In this document: piece by piece, positions 55,680 to 64,000 of the stretch
How positions within the stretch are numbered: position 1 is the stretch's first letter
Layout: every line of letters begins with the position of its first letter
Source: Candidatus Lustribacter telmatis
GTDB lineage: Bacteria > Vulcanimicrobiota > Vulcanimicrobiia > Vulcanimicrobiales > Vulcanimicrobiaceae
Reading direction: 5' to 3'
NCBI GenBank assembly: GCA_003164045.1
Contig: PLRU01000051.1
Coordinates: 15,573-79,572 of the forward strand
DNA length: 64,000 nt
Notes under the pieces: model-generated
The model's database searches: none
The model's input: the letters and a program-made list of their open reading frames with translations, nothing else
Told to the model about the DNA's origin: nothing
Position numbers and translations under genes: made by a program

Positions 55680-56671
55680 GAGCGCAGGGCCAAGAGCGCG
55701 TCTTTTCCGGCTTGCGGCAAAAAGGCCATGGCCACGGCGTTTCGCTGCGCCGCTCGAATATCGCTTGCGCCCAGGCCCGCGGCGGGAGCGGCGATTTCCA
55801 CTTCGTGCGGCCAATCGATCGCGCTGACGATCGGGTTGTCCGTGTTGATCGACGCGGTGAGCCCGTAGGCGAGGAACGCCTTGAGCGGGTGCGCGCGGAA
55901 ATTCGCCGTCGCGCCGGTCTGGACGTTGCTCGTGATGTTGGCTTCGATGCCGATGCCGTGCTCGCCGAGATAGGCCATCAGCGCCGGGTCATCGGTCGCG
56001 CGCGTGGCGTGACCGATGCGGGTAGCACCGAGATGGCGCAGTGCTGCCCAAATGCTCTCCGCCGATGCCGCCTCGCCGGCGTGAGCCGTAACCCCCCAAC
56101 CGGCATCGCGCGCACGGGCGAAATGCCGCGCGAAGTGCTCGGCCGGCCAGCGCTCTTCATCGCCGGCCAGATCGAGCGCGACGATATGCTCGCGTTGCGT
56201 GAGCAACGCGTCGAGTTCGATCGTGCACGCATCGGGGCCGAACGTCCGGCTGAGGATGCCGATGAGGTTCACGCCGATGCCGGTTGCCGCGCGCCCCTCG
56301 GCAACGCCGGCGACAACCGCTGCAACAACCGCCGCGGGATCGAGGTCGAACGGACGCGATTGAAAATACGGACTGAAGCGCAGCTCGACGTAGTCGAGTC
56401 CTTCGCGCGCGGCGTCCTCGACGTTCTCCCGCGCGACGCGCTGCACGGCATCGGTATCGGCGATGACGGCGGTCATCCAGTGAAGACGCGCGAGGAACGG
56501 CATCAGCCCCACCTGGTCGCCTTGCACTTCGACATGCGGACGCAGACCTTCGAGCGTTTCGGCCGGGAGCGCCACGCCGTGCTGCCGTGCAAGATCGAGA
56601 ATCGTCTGCAGGCGCACGTTGCCGTCGAGATGCCGGTGCAGGTCGATCCGCGGCAGCGTGGGGTCGATCAT
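55676..56671 (-). CDS. add: Adenosine deaminase (cytosolic type)
   Basis: A 331-residue deaminase without a signal peptide. Metal and catalytic motifs are DLHRHLDGNVR (~10), GWGVTAHAGEAAS (~190), RIGHATRATDD and SINTDNPIVS (~270). It converts adenosine (or a related nucleoside or aminofutalosine) to the inosine form in the cytoplasm, complementing the two exported deaminase-like proteins. It overlaps the nucleosidase gene by 4 bp (ATGA). Confidence 0.92.
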   Translation of the reverse strand: MIDPTLPRIDLHRHLDGNVRLQTILDLARQHGVALPAETLEGLRPHVEVQGDQVGLMPFLARLHWMTAVIADTDAVQRVARENVEDAAREGLDYVELRFSPYFQSRPFDLDPAAVVAAVVAGVAEGRAATGIGVNLIGILSRTFGPDACTIELDALLTQREHIVALDLAGDEERWPAEHFARHFARARDAGWGVTAHAGEAASAESIWAALRHLGATRIGHATRATDDPALMAYLGEHGIGIEANITSNVQTGATANFRAHPLKAFLAYGLTASINTDNPIVSAIDWPHEVEIAAPAAGLGASDIRAAQRNAVAMAFLPQAGKDALLALRS

Positions 56672-57429
56672 CGCGGAAGCGAGCCGACGAAGTGCACGGT
56701 CCAGCGCGCGGCGGCGCGCGCGGCAATTTGTCCGAGCCGGCGATAATCGTTGCCGGGATTGGACTGCGTGCGATTACTGCCGGCGCGGAAGACGATGTGC
56801 GGCGTGCCGAGCTGCTGCGCGACTTGTGCGATCGCCGCGCTCTCCATCTCCATGATGTCCGGATCGAGCTTCGCCTTCATATCCGCGATTTTTTCATCGG
56901 ATACACCGAACATATCGCTCGCGGAGACGACCCCGGTGAGCACGCGCGGCCGATACGTTTCGCCATCGACGGCGATCTCATCGGGCCGATAGGTCTTTAG
57001 CGCGGCCCTAGCGCGCGCGAGCAAGGCCTTATCGGGCTTGTAGAACCACGACGTCATCGTGCCGGGCAGCGGGCCGCGCACGTTGCGGTACACCATGCCG
57101 TCGCTGGTAAGACTGCCGGCCGCGTGGTGAATCGTCTTGAGCGAGATGACGGTATCGCCGGTGCGAATCCGCGGATTGAAACGCGAGCCGGTTCCGCTCA
57201 CGATCAGCGCCCGCGGTTTGAAATGGTGGATGAACAGCGCCGCAACCATCGCACCGTTCGTCACCCCGACGCCGGTAACCGCGACGATAACCTTACGCCC
57301 CGCGATCGTGCCGGTGTCGTATGGGAAGCACTCGAGCGTTCCGTGGCCGCGGTGCTCAAGCGCCGCTTGAATGACGCGCACTTCCGAGGGCATGGCGCCC
57401 AGGATCAGGATCGGGCGAACGGGAGGCAT
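56668..57429 (-). CDS. Nucleoside phosphorylase/MTA-SAH nucleosidase-like protein
   Basis: A 253-residue PNP_UDP_1 fold protein. ILGAMPSEVRVIQAAL (~8-23), TGVGVTNGAMVAAL (~53), VSGTGSRFNPRIRTGDTVIS (~78-97) and the catalytic-region IMEMESAAIAQVAQQLGTP (~192) fit MTA/SAH nucleosidases and purine phosphorylases. It would split off the sugar so that ribokinase can use ribose. Which nucleoside is used is not settled by sequence. The ATG shares a base with the ribokinase stop. Confidence 0.83.
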   Translation of the reverse strand: MPPVRPILILGAMPSEVRVIQAALEHRGHGTLECFPYDTGTIAGRKVIVAVTGVGVTNGAMVAALFIHHFKPRALIVSGTGSRFNPRIRTGDTVISLKTIHHAAGSLTSDGMVYRNVRGPLPGTMTSWFYKPDKALLARARAALKTYRPDEIAVDGETYRPRVLTGVVSASDMFGVSDEKIADMKAKLDPDIMEMESAAIAQVAQQLGTPHIVFRAGSNRTQSNPGNDYRRLGQIAARAAARWTVHFVGSLPR

Positions 57430-58358
57430 TACGAACCTTTCGAGGTGAGCAAGAACGCGTCGAATTCGGACCGCGTCGCATAGGAGATTTGCGTGCCGCG
57501 GCGCGTCACCGAATCGGCCGCATAGGCCACAGCGGACCGGAGTGCCGCAGTCACATCGCGCGTGGCCACATAGTGGTGGGCGAAGCTGCCGATGAACGCG
57601 TCACCGGCGCCGGACGTATCGACCGGCGTGACGCGCGGCGCGGGCACGTGCACGACCGAATCCGCCGTTACGTAGAGCGCGCCGTCGGCTCCCAGCGTTA
57701 CGACGACTGCGGCAATGCCGGCCGCAATGACGGTACGGGCAGCAGCTTCGGCCTCGGCGATCGTCGTTACCGGCTTGTCGGTCAGTAGCGCGAGTTCGGA
57801 CTGATTCGGCAGCAGAAACGCGAGACCGCGTAAGCGCGAGAGGTCGAGGTCGGCGCGCGCGGGCGCCGGGTTGAGAAAGACCGGCACCCCGAGTGCAACG
57901 CCGAGCGCGACCGTTGCGTACACCGTTTCCAGCGGCACCTCGAGCTGCAGCAAAATCGCGCTCGCCTCCGCGAGTTCGGCGCGGGCGCGTTCGACATCGC
58001 CCGGGGCGAGCATCGCGTTCGCCCCCGTGACGATGAGGATGCGGTTTTCACCGCCGGGCTCAACGAAGATCGGGGCCACCCCGCTCGGCGTATCGGCGAC
58101 GACGCCGACGTGCCGCGCGTCGATGCCGTGACGGCGAAAATTCTCGAGCGTCAGCGCGCCGAACGCGTCGCTCCCCACTTTGCCGACGAAGAGCACCTCG
58201 CTGCCGAGATGTGCCGCGGCGACGGCTTGATTTGCGCCCTTGCCGCCGTGCGCCATCAGGAAGCTCGGCGCCTCGACCGTTTCGCCGAGTTCCGGGAAAC
58301 GGGTCACGTAGGTGACGAGGTCCATCATGTTGCTGCCGACGACGGCGATTCTCGTCAC
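57429..58358 (-). CDS. rbsK: Ribokinase (PfkB family)
   Basis: A 309-residue sugar kinase. The family motifs are GGKGANQAVAAAHLG (~40-54) and DTSGAGDAFIGSFAHHY (~250-266), the latter holding the catalytic Asp and anion hole, plus NPAPARADLD and VVTLGADGALYV. It phosphorylates ribose released from nucleosides. The frame is open far upstream through the next gene, but GTG 58358 gives the expected family start (TRIAVVGSNMMDLV). Confidence 0.9.
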   Translation of the reverse strand: MTRIAVVGSNMMDLVTYVTRFPELGETVEAPSFLMAHGGKGANQAVAAAHLGSEVLFVGKVGSDAFGALTLENFRRHGIDARHVGVVADTPSGVAPIFVEPGGENRILIVTGANAMLAPGDVERARAELAEASAILLQLEVPLETVYATVALGVALGVPVFLNPAPARADLDLSRLRGLAFLLPNQSELALLTDKPVTTIAEAEAAARTVIAAGIAAVVVTLGADGALYVTADSVVHVPAPRVTPVDTSGAGDAFIGSFAHHYVATRDVTAALRSAVAYAADSVTRRGTQISYATRSEFDAFLLTSKGS

Positions 58359-58366
58359 GTCCGGAA

Positions 58367-59221
58367 TCAGTCGTTGAGCCCGATCTGGAACGTCGGCGTG
58401 ATTTTCGTCTTTTCGCCGCGGCGGACGATCGACGTGCCGATCGCCAGGAACTCGATCACGTGCGGCTCCCAAACATGGTTTTTCTCGACGATGTTCATGC
58501 CGACGATGCCGGTCGCGCCGTGCGCTTCCGCTTCGGCCTGCATGCGGCTCATCGCGAGTTCGCGTGCATCGTAGAGCGCTTCGGTGTAATTCTGCAGCTC
58601 GATGTTGTTGCCGAGCGTGCGGATCGACTGCATGAAGCCCTGGTGTGCGATGTGGTACACGCAGCTGCCGAGCACGAGTTCGGCCGGCACGTATCCGGCT
58701 TGGTGCAGCTTGTAGAAATCTTGCACGTTCAGATCGCACGTGAACGGCTTGTCGTGTACCGTGCGGTACGAGGTGCCCGGCGGCGCTTTGACTGCCGTGC
58801 CGATCGCCGTGAACTCCAGGGCGTTTGGAGCCCAGATATAGCCGCCCACTTCCAACCGCACGCCGACGATGCCGTCGGCGCCGAGCACGGCGGCTTCTTC
58901 TTCCATACGGCTCATCGCCAGTTCGCGCGCCTGATACATCGCTTGCGAAAGATAGCCGAGTTCCTGATTCTGAAAGTAGTTGCCGATTTGAAACCCGACG
59001 TGGAAGATCGAACTGCCGAGGACGAGTCCCAGCGGCTGCATTTGCAGCTCGTCGAGCAGTACGAACTCGCTCACCGACAAGTCGCTGGTGAACATCGGCG
59101 CGCCGCCCTGGCCGCTCATCCGCCGCAGACGCGCGATCGCATCTTGCGGAACGCCGCCCGCCGTGACCTCGACGCTCTGCGCCTGGTTCTGTTGACCGGG
59201 ACCGAAGCCGAAGAAACTCAT
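58367..59221 (-). CDS. Double YbjQ-like (heavy-metal-binding DUF74) protein
   Basis: A 284-residue protein with two related YbjQ-type domains in tandem (about 40-145 and 155-265). Each has an ARELAMSRM core followed by GADGIVGVRL or GATGIVGMNI and then IWAPNALEFTAIGTAV or VWEPHVIEFLAIGTSI. These small domains are normally single pentameric proteins. The function is unknown. It sits between ribokinase and an unknown gene (gaps of 8 and 3 bp). Confidence 0.82.
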   Translation of the reverse strand: MSFFGFGPGQQNQAQSVEVTAGGVPQDAIARLRRMSGQGGAPMFTSDLSVSEFVLLDELQMQPLGLVLGSSIFHVGFQIGNYFQNQELGYLSQAMYQARELAMSRMEEEAAVLGADGIVGVRLEVGGYIWAPNALEFTAIGTAVKAPPGTSYRTVHDKPFTCDLNVQDFYKLHQAGYVPAELVLGSCVYHIAHQGFMQSIRTLGNNIELQNYTEALYDARELAMSRMQAEAEAHGATGIVGMNIVEKNHVWEPHVIEFLAIGTSIVRRGEKTKITPTFQIGLND

Positions 59222-59224
59222 AGT

Positions 59225-60001
59225 CTAACGCTCCAAAAATCGGGTGAGGGTTTCGCGCGTGCGGCGGTCGCGTTCCACGAACGCGCCGAGATTCTCATAG
59301 AGGCCGTGCAGCCACGTGTCCAAGTCAAACGATTCGGTCTTGAGGGCGATGCCCCGGACCACGTTCGTCACGCTCGCTTCGATACCGCCGCGCTGCGCCG
59401 CGAGGTTGAAGCGCAAGGCCCGGTCGCCGACCGGAATCGTCAGTTGCAGCGCTTCGATCGCGCCGAATCCCATCCGGCCCTTTTGCACGGTGAGGAGCTG
59501 CGGCACGAGCGCGGCAAATCGTTCCGCCGCGACCGCAACGAGCGAGCTGGGCTGCGGTCCGGCGTCGCGTTCGATGCCGTCGAGCAGCGTGCGCACGAGC
59601 GCTAGCGGAACCGACGTCGCGGGTGCGGCCGGCGCGGCCTCGGGCAACGCCGTCGCCGGTCCGAAGCGTTCGGTGAGGAACGCGCCGTTGGCGGCGATGC
59701 CTTCGGTGCCGCGCGCCGCCAGCTCGCGCAGACGCTGCGCGGTCGCGCGTTCGAGATGATCGAGCTGCGCGATCAAGAGTTCGTCCGGCGTACGGCCGCT
59801 CGCATCGCGTTCGCCGCGCAAACTCGGCGGGACGTCGAGATAGGCGCGCAGCGTATCCGGCAGATACCGGGCGCGCGTCTCGCGCAGGCTGAACGATGCT
59901 TCATCCACGGAACCGCCGTGCGCGAGCATCCGCTCCGCTTCGTCGAGCAGCGCTTCGATACGGCTGACGCGCTGCGCGGCCTCATCGGGAACCTGCATCA
60001 T
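59225..60001 (-). CDS. Hypothetical protein, mostly helical
   Basis: A 258-residue protein without a domain I can name. Residues ~1-105 are predicted as charged helices (ARRYLPDTLRAYLDVPPSLR-like and HLERATAQRLREL), a Pro/Ala-rich link lies around 120-130, and the C-terminal part has alternating beta-type hydrophobic stretches (LQLTIPVGDRALRFNLAA). No signal peptide or membrane segment is seen. It overlaps the DmpA-like gene by 4 bp and is 3 bp before the YbjQ gene, so it probably shares their expression. Confidence 0.72.
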   Translation of the reverse strand: MMQVPDEAAQRVSRIEALLDEAERMLAHGGSVDEASFSLRETRARYLPDTLRAYLDVPPSLRGERDASGRTPDELLIAQLDHLERATAQRLRELAARGTEGIAANGAFLTERFGPATALPEAAPAAPATSVPLALVRTLLDGIERDAGPQPSSLVAVAAERFAALVPQLLTVQKGRMGFGAIEALQLTIPVGDRALRFNLAAQRGGIEASVTNVVRGIALKTESFDLDTWLHGLYENLGAFVERDRRTRETLTRFLER

Positions 60002-61158
60002 TTCCGCAGCAGCGGCCGCACCCGCTCGAACGGCAAGCCGAAGAGCGTGATGCCGTTGGCGCCGACCATCGTGCGGGCGCTGAAAATCGCGTCGTCGATC
60101 GCGGCTTCCGTTGCATCGACGGTCGCGGTGTAGAGCCCGTCGATACGCTCCTCATCCGTTTCGAGCGGCGGTCCGCTGATGCCGCCGGCGCGCGGGTAGA
60201 TGTGCGTCGTCGAAAACGCGAAGAACAGATCGCCGCTCGAGGTGTGCGAGGTTGCGCCGGTGCGCGCGAGACCCATCGTCGCGCGCTTCGCCATATCGCG
60301 CAGCTTGAGCGCATCGAGCGGTGCGTCGGTCGCAACCACGATGATGATGCTGCCGTCGGCCGCGCGTCCGGTCGTCCGAACGGCTGCACGGCGCGGATAG
60401 ATGGGCAGCAAGTCGTTGGCGAACGCACGTCCAACCGGTACTCCGCCGATCAGCAATTCGTTTCGCGATCCGGTGTTCACGTTGACCAGTACGCCGACCG
60501 TGTAACCGCCGAGATCCTTCGGCAGCACGCGCGATGCGGAGCCGATGCCGCCCTTGAAGCCGAACGCATGCATCCCCGTACCCGCGCCCACGTTGCCGCG
60601 CGCAAAGTCTCCGGGCGCGGCCGCGTCGAGCAGCGCAACAACGTCGCCGGGTCCGACGTGGCGGCCCTGGATGTCGTTCATGCCCTGATCGTCGCATTCG
60701 GCCACGACCGGCAAGGGCACGTCGGCGCGAATGCCGATGTCCGGATGCTTGGCGATCATCCACGAAATCACACCGTCGTCCGCGCGGCCGATGTCGAGCG
60801 TGTCGGTCAACACGATCGGAGTCTCGAGAAAGCCGGCTTGATCGACCCAATGCGCGCCGGTCATTTCACCGTTGCCGTTGAGGTCAAACGTGGCGGCTGC
60901 GACGCGGCGCATCCACGGATCGTCATTGGGCAGAATGCCGGTCGCGCCGGTGCGCACCGGGCCGGTGCCGCGCACCAGCGGACCCTCGCCCTCAATCTTC
61001 GTCACTGCGCCGACGCGCACGCCCGGAACATCGGTGATGCCGTCGATGGGACCAGGCGGAAACGCACCGACCGGAACCGGCGAGCGAGCCAGAGCGGCCG
61101 CTCCACCGGCAAGGCCGATGCATGCAGCCAACAGGGCAGCGATACGGCGCACCATCAT
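59998..61158 (-). CDS. Exported P1 family (DmpA-like) L-aminopeptidase/D-esterase
   Basis: A 386-residue N-terminal-nucleophile hydrolase with a signal peptide (~1-24). GITDVPGVRVGAVT, ATFDLNGNGEMTGAHWVDQAGFLETPI (shortened here: LNGNGEMTGAHW) and the predicted self-cleavage site in ADGSIIIVVATDAPL (Gly-Ser near 273) are typical. After autocleavage the Ser would be the nucleophile. Substrates include peptides with D- or beta-amino acids. It overlaps moeA by 4 bp (ATGA). Confidence 0.89.
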   Translation of the reverse strand: MMVRRIAALLAACIGLAGGAAALARSPVPVGAFPPGPIDGITDVPGVRVGAVTKIEGEGPLVRGTGPVRTGATGILPNDDPWMRRVAAATFDLNGNGEMTGAHWVDQAGFLETPIVLTDTLDIGRADDGVISWMIAKHPDIGIRADVPLPVVAECDDQGMNDIQGRHVGPGDVVALLDAAAPGDFARGNVGAGTGMHAFGFKGGIGSASRVLPKDLGGYTVGVLVNVNTGSRNELLIGGVPVGRAFANDLLPIYPRRAAVRTTGRAADGSIIIVVATDAPLDALKLRDMAKRATMGLARTGATSHTSSGDLFFAFSTTHIYPRAGGISGPPLETDEERIDGLYTATVDATEAAIDDAIFSARTMVGANGITLFGLPFERVRPLLRK

Positions 61159-62390
61159 CGCACCACCACGCGCACGCGTTCGCCGGCGCGCAGGTGCTCG
61201 CGCTCGAACGGCACGATCGCCAGTCCGTCGCTGCGGACGAGCGTGAAAATCAAGTTGGACTCGTCGAGCAGCGGCATCGCGCGCGGTGCGTCGCCGCTAT
61301 AGTCGAGACGGCACGGCACGTAGTCTTCACGGCCGGCGCGCGAGGGCACATCGGCGCCGAGCAGTGCGTCGAGCGTGCCGCCGGCGTATCCGCCGGCCGC
61401 GTGTTCGCCGCCCAGCATCCGCACCAGCGGACGGACGATGCGCCAGGCAACGACCGCGGCGCTGGCCGGATTTCCCGGTAAGCCGATCACCGGTTTTCCA
61501 TCGCAGAGTGCCACGATGGTGGGCTTCCCCGGCCGGATCGCAATTCCGTGCGCGAGAATTCCCGGTGCGCCGAGCAGCGCGATCACGCGCGCGGTGATGT
61601 CGCGGTGCGAGACCGACGAGCCGGCCGAAATCACCAGCGCATCGGCATCGGCCAGCGCCGCCCGGGCGCGCGCCGTCAGCGCGGTCATGTCGTCGGGCAC
61701 GATGCCGCCGGGCAACGCTACGCCGCCCGCCGCTTCCACGGTCGCGGCAACGGTGACCGCATTGACGTCGCGCACTTGCGCCGCACGCGGCGCCGCATCG
61801 ACCGGCACGACTTCGTCGCCGGTCGAGAGGATCGCGATGCGCGGCCGGACTCGTACGGCCACGGTTGCATAGCCGAGCGTCGCGAGTCCGCCGAGCGCGG
61901 CCACGTCGAGCCGCGTCCCGGCCGCGATGGCGATCGCGCCGGCTTGAATGTCTTCCCCCGGCAACAGCACGTTATCGCCCGGCGGTGCCGCGGCCAGGAC
62001 GGAGACCTCGTCACCGGTGACATCCGTGTCTTCCAGCATCACGACCGCGTCGGCGCCCGCGGGCAACATGGCGCCGGTGTGAATGCGCAACGCCTCGCCT
62101 GGCCCTACGGGGAGCTCCGGCTGGGTACCCATCAGCACTTCGCCGGTCAAGCGCAGGCGCACCGGCGCCTCCCCCGAGGCCGCCAGCGTGTCGGCGGCCC
62201 GCACCGCGAAGCCGTCCATGAGCGCTCGCCGGAACTGGGGTACGGTCTCCGCGGCGACAATCGTCCGATCGAGGACGCGGCCGCGGGCGAGGTGCAGCGG
62301 CACGGTTTCGGCACGTTCGACGGGCGTCGCCGCGGCTAGCAGCGCCGCAAGCGCATCGCTCGGCGGCTTTACCTGAGAAAAGTCGCTCAA
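61155..62390 (-). CDS. moeA: Molybdopterin molybdenumtransferase
   Basis: A 411-residue enzyme that inserts molybdenum into molybdopterin. Recognisable parts are RALMDGFAVRAAD (~53), LRIHTGAMLPAGADAVVMLED, ISTGDEVVPV-like ILSTGDEVVPV, ISAGSSVSHRD and the PVIGLPGNPASA loop. The TTG at 62390 was chosen because AGGA lies 6 nt upstream; an in-frame ATG at 62459 would run into the pckA promoter region. It is first in a tightly coupled nine-gene minus-strand operon; no molybdoenzyme is in view. Confidence 0.9.
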   Translation of the reverse strand: MSDFSQVKPPSDALAALLAAATPVERAETVPLHLARGRVLDRTIVAAETVPQFRRALMDGFAVRAADTLAASGEAPVRLRLTGEVLMGTQPELPVGPGEALRIHTGAMLPAGADAVVMLEDTDVTGDEVSVLAAAPPGDNVLLPGEDIQAGAIAIAAGTRLDVAALGGLATLGYATVAVRVRPRIAILSTGDEVVPVDAAPRAAQVRDVNAVTVAATVEAAGGVALPGGIVPDDMTALTARARAALADADALVISAGSSVSHRDITARVIALLGAPGILAHGIAIRPGKPTIVALCDGKPVIGLPGNPASAAVVAWRIVRPLVRMLGGEHAAGGYAGGTLDALLGADVPSRAGREDYVPCRLDYSGDAPRAMPLLDESNLIFTLVRSDGLAIVPFEREHLRAGERVRVVVR

Positions 62391-62477
62391 CGTCGATCCT
62401 TGGGAGGGGTAGGCACACCCTCCTCGCCACGCGAATCCTTCACCTCTTGCCCGTCTCATAACTCGAGGAGCAGACTG

Positions 62478-64000
62478 ATTCTCACCCTACCGAATCCCTC
62501 GCAGCAGCTCGCCGACGACTTGGCCGCTATCGGCCTCGACCGCGTCGCGACGGTTCATCGCAATTTGACGATGTCCGAACTGATGGAACACGCCATACGC
62601 AACGGCGAGGGCCGCCTCGGACCAGCCGGCCAGATGGTCGTCGAAACCGGCAAATACACGGGCCGCTCGCCGAAGGACAAAGCCTTCGTCAAAGAGCCCG
62701 GCAGCGAAACGCATATCGATTGGGGCATGAACCGGCCGATCGCGCCCGAGAAATTCGATGCGCTGCTCGGACGCGTCGGCGACTACCTCGCCGGCAAGGA
62801 TATCTACGCGCTCGATTGCTACATCGGGGCTGATCCGCGCTACCGCTTGCCGGTGCGCGTGCTGACGACCTACGCGTGGCAAAATCTGTTCGCGCAAGAT
62901 CTCTTCATTCGCCGCACCGCCGAGACCGATGATTTCAAGCCGGAGTTCACCGTGCTCGACGCCTCGCTCTTCGAAGCCGATCCGGCGCGCGACGGCACGC
63001 GCACGGAAACGTTCTGTTTGGTGAACTTCGCGCGCAAGATGGTCTTGATCGGCGGCACGCGCTATGCGGGCGAGGTCAAGAAGTCCGTCTTCACGCTCAT
63101 GAACTACCTGATGCCGCTGCGCGAAGTGATGCCTATGCATTGCTCGGCGAATCTCGGCCCGCAAGGCGACGTCGCGATCTTCTTCGGCCTTTCCGGCACG
63201 GGCAAGACCACGCTTTCGTCGGATCCGAATCGTCCGCTCATCGGCGACGACGAACACGGCTGGTCGGCCGACGGCGTCTTCAATTTCGAAGGCGGCTGTT
63301 ACGCGAAAACGATCAAGCTCTCACAGAGCGCCGAACCGGAGATCTGGGACGCCGTGCACCGCTACGGCACCGTGCTCGAAAACGTCGTCATCGATCCGGT
63401 GAAGCATGAGCTCGACCTGGATTCCGATAAGCTCACCGAAAATACGCGCGCCGCGTATCCGGTCGAGTTCATTCCGAACATCGTGCCCGGTTTGATGGCC
63501 GGACACCCCAACATGATCGTGATGCTGACCGCCGACGCGTTCGGCGTGCTGCCGCCGATCTCGAAGATGTCGGCCGCGCAAGCGATGTATCACTTCCTCT
63601 CGGGTTATACGGCCAAGGTTGCCGGCACCGAACGCGGCGTGACCGAACCGACCGCCACGTTCTCGACCTGCTTCGCAGCGCCGTTTTTGGTTCACCATCC
63701 GACGGTGTATGCAAAACTGCTCGGCGAACGCATCGCCAAACACGATGTGCAGTGCTGGCTCGTAAATACGGGTTGGACCGGCGGCTCGCCGCCGGCCGCC
63801 AAGCGTATGAAGATCGCGTACACGCGGGCGATGGTGAACGCCGCGATCGAAGGCCGGCTGCGCGACGTGCCGACGAAAAGAGAACCGTTCTTCGGCCTCG
63901 AGATCCCGCAATCGGTACCGGGCGTGCCCGACGACGTGCTCGATCCCCGCAAAGCCTGGAGCGATCCGGCGGCGTACGACGCGCAAGCAAAGAAACTCGC
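62478..64000 (+). CDS. pckA: ATP-dependent phosphoenolpyruvate carboxykinase, C-terminus beyond the window
   Basis: At least 507 residues of the ATP-type PEP carboxykinase, which converts oxaloacetate to phosphoenolpyruvate in gluconeogenesis. TGKYTGRSPKDKAFV (~56), the P-loop FFGLSGTGKTTLS (~235), IGDDEHGW and WLVNTGWTGG are present; no stop occurs before 64000. GAGGAG (62465-62470) is an excellent ribosome site, but the codons after it are CTG (62475) and ATT (62478), with no ATG/GTG at the right distance. I set ATT 62478 (7-nt spacing) as the most likely start. Confidence 0.93.
   Translation, partial: MLTLPNPSQQLADDLAAIGLDRVATVHRNLTMSELMEHAIRNGEGRLGPAGQMVVETGKYTGRSPKDKAFVKEPGSETHIDWGMNRPIAPEKFDALLGRVGDYLAGKDIYALDCYIGADPRYRLPVRVLTTYAWQNLFAQDLFIRRTAETDDFKPEFTVLDASLFEADPARDGTRTETFCLVNFARKMVLIGGTRYAGEVKKSVFTLMNYLMPLREVMPMHCSANLGPQGDVAIFFGLSGTGKTTLSSDPNRPLIGDDEHGWSADGVFNFEGGCYAKTIKLSQSAEPEIWDAVHRYGTVLENVVIDPVKHELDLDSDKLTENTRAAYPVEFIPNIVPGLMAGHPNMIVMLTADAFGVLPPISKMSAAQAMYHFLSGYTAKVAGTERGVTEPTATFSTCFAAPFLVHHPTVYAKLLGERIAKHDVQCWLVNTGWTGGSPPAAKRMKIAYTRAMVNAAIEGRLRDVPTKREPFFGLEIPQSVPGVPDDVLDPRKAWSDPAAYDAQAKKL

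Noticed and set aside
62391-62477. Possible molybdenum-cofactor riboswitch upstream of moeA
   Set aside because: The 87-bp divergent region shows GC-rich short inverted repeats only; no Moco motif arrangement could be recognised.

Overview
The window is a gene-dense (almost no gap above 150 bp), high-GC piece of a bacterial chromosome. A TonB-dependent receptor, Sec/Tat-type signal peptides and several lipoproteins point to a diderm (Gram-negative type) heterotroph. The gene mix (monomeric isocitrate dehydrogenase, DUF4446, many short ABC operons, nucleobase catabolism) would fit an under-sampled phylum such as Eremiobacterota (WPS-2), but this taxonomic guess rests on general impression and was not tested.

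Layout. 1-4.5 kb: housekeeping (lepA 5' end, YggT, M23 peptidase, DUF4446, the 4.5S SRP RNA) and a secreted M3 peptidase with a small Cys-rich protein. 4.5-9.6 kb: a NitT/TauT-type ABC operon and a divergent deoC-aldehyde dehydrogenase pair for deoxyribose use. 9.6-21.3 kb: two PAS/GGDEF/EAL proteins around an EgtB-like enzyme, a large lipoprotein, an HD phosphohydrolase and monomeric isocitrate dehydrogenase. 21.3-28.2 kb: pyrophosphatase, DUF167, cobT with a phosphatase, a ferritin-like protein, a half-length aldehyde dehydrogenase relative and a TonB-dependent receptor.

28-49 kb is dominated by nucleoside and nucleobase use: a BMP-type lipoprotein, an NMT1-like ABC operon headed by a TauD-like dioxygenase, a divergent second Fe(II)/2OG oxygenase, two tandem exported adenosine deaminase-like proteins, an FMN alpha-hydroxyacid oxidase, then an NCS1 transporter with beta-ureidopropionase, dihydropyrimidinase, PreA and PreT, a divergent class III aminotransferase and methylmalonate-semialdehyde dehydrogenase. 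Read together, these encode a whole reductive route from uracil or thymine through beta-alanine to acetyl-CoA or propionyl-CoA.

49-54 kb holds a LigJ/ACMSD-like amidohydrolase, an extended SDR lacking the catalytic Tyr, a GNAT acetyltransferase, tRNA-Ser(GGA), a LigB-like extradiol dioxygenase and an exported FAD oxidoreductase. 54-62.4 kb is one tightly overlapping nine-gene operon on the minus strand (moeA, a DmpA-like peptidase, an unknown protein, a double YbjQ protein, ribokinase, an MTA/SAH-nucleosidase-like protein, adenosine deaminase, an MFS transporter and a small protein). ATP-type PEP carboxykinase (pckA) runs off the right end.

Common style: start/stop overlaps of ATGA, GTGA, TGATG or TAATG inside operons, and four convergent gene pairs whose stop codons are nested in the same 4 bp. 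Several genes show odd 5' ends (structured starts, apparently non-canonical start codons); these are listed as findings.
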